DNA of 34,801 bases from NCBI GenBank assembly GCA_003218305.1, contig QHMY01000044.1, forward strand, positions 1 through 34,801, read 5' to 3'. Position numbers and translations under genes: made by a program. This document shows, piece after piece, positions 31,452 to 34,801 of this stretch. This stretch comes from Verrucomicrobiota bacterium (GTDB taxonomy: Bacteria; Verrucomicrobiota; Verrucomicrobiia; Chthoniobacterales; UBA10450). The notes under the pieces were generated by a model that was given only the letters and a program-made list of their open reading frames with translations, did not search any database and had not been told where the DNA came from. Positions within the stretch are counted from its first letter, which is position 1, and every line of letters starts with the position of its first letter.

Positions 31452-32222
31452 CTACTTCGGAACGACCGCCACGAAATTGCGGACCGTCTTTTGCTCGGAG
31501 ATGGAGAAGGGCTCGCTTTTGCGGGCAAACCAAAACGCGCTGGAGGAACCGCCATCAAGATTGAGCGCGCGTTGCACTTTCAGGCCGGGCGCTAATTCTG
31601 ACGTCGCCAGGATTTTCGCCACCTGCGCCAGGGTGACGCCGGAACAAAACCCGATGGCGGCACGCTCCGCGGAGCCGGTGAGAATGAAAGTGCGGCGCGC
31701 TGGTCGCGTGGCGTTTAGGCCAGGGACCGGCTGACCGCGATCGACCAGGAATGGGCCGCATTGCAGCGCCTCGACGGGCTTTCGCTTCGAGGAATATTCC
31801 GCGGTCCTAAGCAATTGGAGCTGCCCGTGCGTAACCAGCATCACTCCGCTCAGCAAGCGCGCTTTGCGCAGGGGCGCGATCAGTTTTCCCTCGCTGATCA
31901 GTAGTCCCACCGGCTTGTTTTCCGGATCGAAATATCCGCCATTCACGCCGGCCAGGCAATTCTCGCGGGGCATGAGCGTGGCGAGATCATTCTCGGCGGT
32001 CGGGTTATCGATGACGCGCAAGGTGGCGGATTTCGTCGAGAAGAGAGCCAGGTCCAGGGTCGCTCGTTCCCGGGTTTCAGCATCGGCAAGTTCAATGCGG
32101 CGATGTTCGATCCCGGCCGCGGAACCTGGTTCGGTTTGCGAAGAGGTGACGGCCCATTCCGCGCGGACCGTCCCGGCCAGAAACAGGGCGAGGACGAGTC
32201 TTGCGCTAAGCCGGACCGCCAT
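31452..32222 (-). CDS. Exported phosphodiester glycosidase (NAGPA)-domain protein
   Basis: A 256-residue protein with a signal peptide (RLSARLVLALFLAGTVRA) and the conserved segments of the phosphodiester glycosidase/DUF2233 family: CLAGVNGGYFDPENKPVGL, EALQCGPFLVDRG, TFILTGSAERAAIGF and ALNLDGGSSSAFW. The human member uncovers mannose-6-phosphate tags; bacterial members probably cleave GlcNAc-phosphodiester or related wall or lipid linkages in the periplasm. The start overlaps the end of the upstream TPR gene by 17 bp, which suggests cotranscription. The substrate is unknown. Confidence 0.83.
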   Translation of the reverse strand: MAVRLSARLVLALFLAGTVRAEWAVTSSQTEPGSAAGIEHRRIELADAETRERATLDLALFSTKSATLRVIDNPTAENDLATLMPRENCLAGVNGGYFDPENKPVGLLISEGKLIAPLRKARLLSGVMLVTHGQLQLLRTAEYSSKRKPVEALQCGPFLVDRGQPVPGLNATRPARRTFILTGSAERAAIGFCSGVTLAQVAKILATSELAPGLKVQRALNLDGGSSSAFWFARKSEPFSISEQKTVRNFVAVVPK

Positions 32223-34203
32223 GTTTTTTCAGCAGTTCGATGAAACGCGGGTTGTCGCGCAGCGAATCCCAAATCGGGACCACCTTGAGAACAGCGACTG
32301 TTATATTGCTCGGTCGCGAAAGGAGACCATCCAGCAGGTCGATGGCCTTTTCCTGCTCGCCGACGATTGCATAAACTTCCGCGAGCGTTTGGGTCATGGC
32401 CGGACCCTCGAAAGCATCAACACTTTCCGGAAGTATTTCCGTGGCCCGTTTCGCCTCCGCAATGGCTGCGTCTTTCTCGCCCAGGAAAGCGAGGAGGTGG
32501 GACAATTTTGCATGTCGCGTCGCGTCATTGGGGGCCTCGTTGAGATATGTCTCCGCGTAGCGTCTGGCGGTGAGAAGGGCCTCGCGCGCGCCGGCCTCGT
32601 CCTTCAGCATTTTTTTCGCGATGCCGATCACCGCATATTTTCCGCAGAGGGCGCCAAGGTCTTTTCCCAGCGCGTCATCCTTCACGGCTTCCGCGTCGCG
32701 TATCGCCTCCGCATACTTGCGTTGCCAGAGCCACGCCTGCGCGATTTCCGTTATCATATGGGCTTTTTCGCTCTCCGGCATTGTGCTGGCGGAAATCAGT
32801 TTGAGGCCGCGTTCCGCGATCGCGAAGGTCCCTTTTTCCAGAACTTCCGTCTGGGCTTTGATGGACCAGAGACCCATGGAATCTTTCAATTTCAGCCCGC
32901 GATCGATGAGCCTGTTCGCGGTGTCGAAATCTCGCTGCATCTGGAAGTTGAACGCGAGATTCTGCAGGGGCCAGGTATCGTTCGGGCTCAGGGTTACGGC
33001 TTTCTCGAGATTTGCGGTCGATTCCTTCCATTTTCCCTGGCGCCTCTGGATTGCGCCGATGGCGAGAAAAACTTCCGCTTCGTTCGGCAACCCCTTCTGC
33101 GCGATCGCGAATTCCTTCAACGCGTTCTCATAGTCGCGATCGCCGTAATAGAGTGAAAAACCGAGAGCGAGATGACATTCCGGACAATCCGGTTGGAGTT
33201 TCAAGGCCCGTTCTGCCAGCGCGCGCGACTTCTCGCGGCGTGGGGGCGTTGGATCGTAAGTATGATAGATCCAGCTCTCCAACCGGGAGAAATCCGCGGC
33301 GGCCAGCGCGAAATTCGGATCCATTTGGAGGGCCCGCTCGTAAAGTTGTTCCGCCTGTTTCAGCTTCTCTAAATCCTCCATTTGCATGTGGAGGGTGTGC
33401 GCCTGGACGAAGGCGAGATAGGCTTCCCCGTTCTCAGTGGGCTTGCGCGTCATCTGGGCCTTCTCGGTTGGCGAAAGCTTCGCTTGCAGTTCGTGCGCGA
33501 TCTTCTGGGCCAGATCGGTCTGGATCGCGAAGACGTCCGTTAGATCGCGATCGTAATCCTCCGCCCAGATATGTTCGTCGTTCAAGGCGTTGATCAGCTG
33601 CACGTTGACGCGAACTCGATTGCCGGCTTTACGCACGCTTCCCTCGAGAATCGTCGAGACGCCCAGGGCCTGCCCGATTTCGCGCACGTTTTTTTCCTTG
33701 CCCCGATAGGACATCACTGACGTGCGCGAAATGACCTTCAGGTCGCCAATTTTGGCCAGGTTCGTCAGGATGTCGTCCTGAATGCCGTCGGCGAAAAAGG
33801 CGTTCTCCTTGTCGTCGCTGAAATTCTCAAATGGGAGCACCGCGATCGATTTATCGATCTTGCGGGCCGAGGCGCGCGGCAAAAGGAAGGAGCCGGCGGC
33901 AGCGGAAACGATGACCCCGACCGCAACCAGCGCGATAACGTTCCTACGCCGGCGCGGGGCGGATGGCGTCGGCGGCGTCGCCCGAATCCCTTCCGGAGTC
34001 ACCTCCAGGGCCCAGGCGAGGATCAATGAAATCGGAAAGCCAATGAGCAGGATAATGATGACAAGCCGCAGGGCCCACGATGGAAGTTCCCACGCGGGGA
34101 AGACCGCGGAAGCCAGTTGGATCGCGCCGCCGGCCACGACGACGTACGCCGCCGCGACGCGATAAACCTTGCGGCGCTTAGCCTCCTCGAAGAACCCGCT
34201 CAT
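32206..34203 (-). CDS. Membrane-anchored TPR protein with FlgO/TolB-N-like domain
   Basis: A 665-residue protein. The N-terminus FFEEAKRRKVYRVAAAYVVVAGGAIQ with two spans (about 14-35 and 43-65), plus a third near residue 90-108, resembles proteins annotated as adenylate-cyclase-associated TPR sensors. After residue 117 comes KSIAVLPFENFSDDKENAFFADGIQDDIL and LKVISRTSVMSY, the FlgO-like domain that often follows kinase or winged-helix modules. Here no such catalytic or DNA-binding module is present. From about residue 255 to the end are some eight to ten TPR units. A scaffold or sensory role at the membrane is likely; the ligand is unknown. Confidence 0.82.
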   Translation of the reverse strand: MSGFFEEAKRRKVYRVAAAYVVVAGGAIQLASAVFPAWELPSWALRLVIIILLIGFPISLILAWALEVTPEGIRATPPTPSAPRRRRNVIALVAVGVIVSAAAGSFLLPRASARKIDKSIAVLPFENFSDDKENAFFADGIQDDILTNLAKIGDLKVISRTSVMSYRGKEKNVREIGQALGVSTILEGSVRKAGNRVRVNVQLINALNDEHIWAEDYDRDLTDVFAIQTDLAQKIAHELQAKLSPTEKAQMTRKPTENGEAYLAFVQAHTLHMQMEDLEKLKQAEQLYERALQMDPNFALAAADFSRLESWIYHTYDPTPPRREKSRALAERALKLQPDCPECHLALGFSLYYGDRDYENALKEFAIAQKGLPNEAEVFLAIGAIQRRQGKWKESTANLEKAVTLSPNDTWPLQNLAFNFQMQRDFDTANRLIDRGLKLKDSMGLWSIKAQTEVLEKGTFAIAERGLKLISASTMPESEKAHMITEIAQAWLWQRKYAEAIRDAEAVKDDALGKDLGALCGKYAVIGIAKKMLKDEAGAREALLTARRYAETYLNEAPNDATRHAKLSHLLAFLGEKDAAIAEAKRATEILPESVDAFEGPAMTQTLAEVYAIVGEQEKAIDLLDGLLSRPSNITVAVLKVVPIWDSLRDNPRFIELLKKHGGPA

Positions 34204-34277
34204 TTCGGTTCAATTACAAACATGCCCGTAAGCTGAGACAAGATTCTTCCTTCACTGTTGCAGCTATTATCGTTGGG

Positions 34278-34291
34278 GCAGCGATCGCTGC
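34278..34291. other. Perfect 14 bp palindrome in a short spacer
   Basis: GCAGCGATCGCTGC reads the same on both strands with no loop and contains GCGATCGC. It lies in the 120 bp between two TPR genes on the same strand. It could be a binding site for a dimeric protein. No further signal is seen in this spacer. Confidence 0.35.
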
Positions 34292-34323
34292 TCCGGAAAT
34301 CGTGGCGAGAAGGAGGGGAGCGG

Positions 34324-34801
34324 TCAGGGTTTCCTTTCGAATTTCTTGAGCATTTGCTCGAACCGCGGATCGGCCCGGAGCGGGTCCCAGACTGGGTCGA
34401 GCCGAAGCTCCGCCATCGTGGCGCCGGAGGGAGTTTGCAGCGATCGATCAAGCAGGGCGAGCGCCGTCTCAAAATCGCCGCACATCATGTGGATGCGCGC
34501 CCGGCTGATTGCCAGGATCGGGCCATCGAAGGCGTCTTTCGATTCCGGAAGCAATTCCACTGCCCGTTTTCCCTCAGCCAACGCTTCTTGGCACCGTCCC
34601 AGCCCGGCATAAATCAATCCGAGCAACGCATGGCGCGGCCCGTCCTCCGGGCTTTCGGCGACCGCGTTTTCGGCTTTGGCGCGCGCATCTTCGTAGCTGG
34701 CCCTGGCTTTCGCGTCATCCTTCTTCTGGGAGTAAACTGTCGCCAGCAGGAAAGACCTGGAAAGCGGCGCGCTGGTTTCGCCGCGAGATTTTTCGGCGGG
34801 G
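34324..34801 (-). CDS. TPR protein, C-terminal part, paralogue of the preceding gene; cut by the window edge
   Basis: The visible 158 residues run from the right edge to TGA at 34324. They contain TPR units (SPEDGPRHALLGLIYAGLGR, EALAEGKRAVELLPESKDAFDGP) and end with LRLDPVWDPLRADPRFEQMLKKF. The end of the complete neighbour reads IWDSLRDNPRFIELLKKH, and both have the phrase LPES-DAF-GP, so the two are clear paralogues by tandem duplication. The N-terminal domains lie outside the window. Presumably it has the same membrane anchor or a related sensory head. Confidence 0.75.
   Translation of the reverse strand, partial: PAEKSRGETSAPLSRSFLLATVYSQKKDDAKARASYEDARAKAENAVAESPEDGPRHALLGLIYAGLGRCQEALAEGKRAVELLPESKDAFDGPILAISRARIHMMCGDFETALALLDRSLQTPSGATMAELRLDPVWDPLRADPRFEQMLKKFERKP

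Noticed and set aside
31225-31533. N-terminal extension of the FAH-family gene
   Set aside because: The extra residues come from the CGTCCT palindrome and from the end of the neighbouring gene read in another frame.
1-34801. CRISPR arrays, tRNA or rRNA genes, transposase genes, riboswitches
   Set aside because: Looked for and not seen: repeats are palindromic singles without regular spacers, no cloverleaf with a 3' CCA-type end was noticed, and no transposase-like protein is encoded.

Overview
The window reads as bacterial chromosome from a GC-rich Gram-negative organism. Outer-membrane hallmarks are a family 9 (heptosyltransferase-type) glycosyltransferase, two TonB/ExbB/ExbD sets and lipoprotein signal peptides. 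The mix of housekeeping genes, weak Shine-Dalgarno sites, an Ogg1-type glycosylase and several families of short dispersed palindromes suggests Verrucomicrobiota (Chthoniobacterales/Spartobacteria-like). That assignment is inference from gene content; no rRNA or tRNA gene was seen.

Layout, left to right. 1-5.2 kb: tail of an unidentified gene, then a ubiX - acyltransferase - folD cluster (minus), a glyoxalase and an exported D-Ala-D-Ala carboxypeptidase (plus), a small lipoprotein and MTA phosphorylase (minus). 5.4-8.2 kb: a tightly overlapping plus-strand set, miaB - membrane protein - glycosyltransferase. 8.4-11.4 kb: dnaN and dnaA (minus) with a 510 bp gene-poor spacer upstream of dnaA that is a candidate oriC. 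11.4-15.7 kb: an exported hypothetical protein, then tonB - exbB - exbD - def (minus) and an Ogg1-type glycosylase (minus). 15.8-20.7 kb: a sodium:solute symporter facing the hisS - aspS operon. 21-24.4 kb: a secreted Thr-rich protein, galE, a 3D-domain lipoprotein, a metallophosphoesterase and mscL with a C-terminal zinc ribbon. 24.4-27.8 kb: leuS and, divergently, rdgB. 27.8-30.2 kb: a second energy-transduction operon, exbB - exbD - tonB - exbD (minus). 30.4-34.8 kb: an FAH-family enzyme, an exported phosphodiester glycosidase-like protein and two TPR proteins, the last cut by the window edge.

The most unusual content is not a gene. At least eight sequence-distinct families of short inverted-repeat elements (about 50-140 bp) are scattered through the window. 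All three two-armed members of the family beginning TGTCATCCCGAG lie between convergent genes. Two other families fill divergent promoter spacers (ogg/symporter and leuS/rdgB). Two more are inserted in frame inside leuS. One of these is an exact 54 bp pair of head-to-head 27 bp REP-like units, each with a GTAG foot and a hairpin, placed just before the Thr-rich motif of the editing domain. The layout resembles REP/BIME elements mobilised by RAYT (TnpA-REP) proteins, but no such transposase is in the window.
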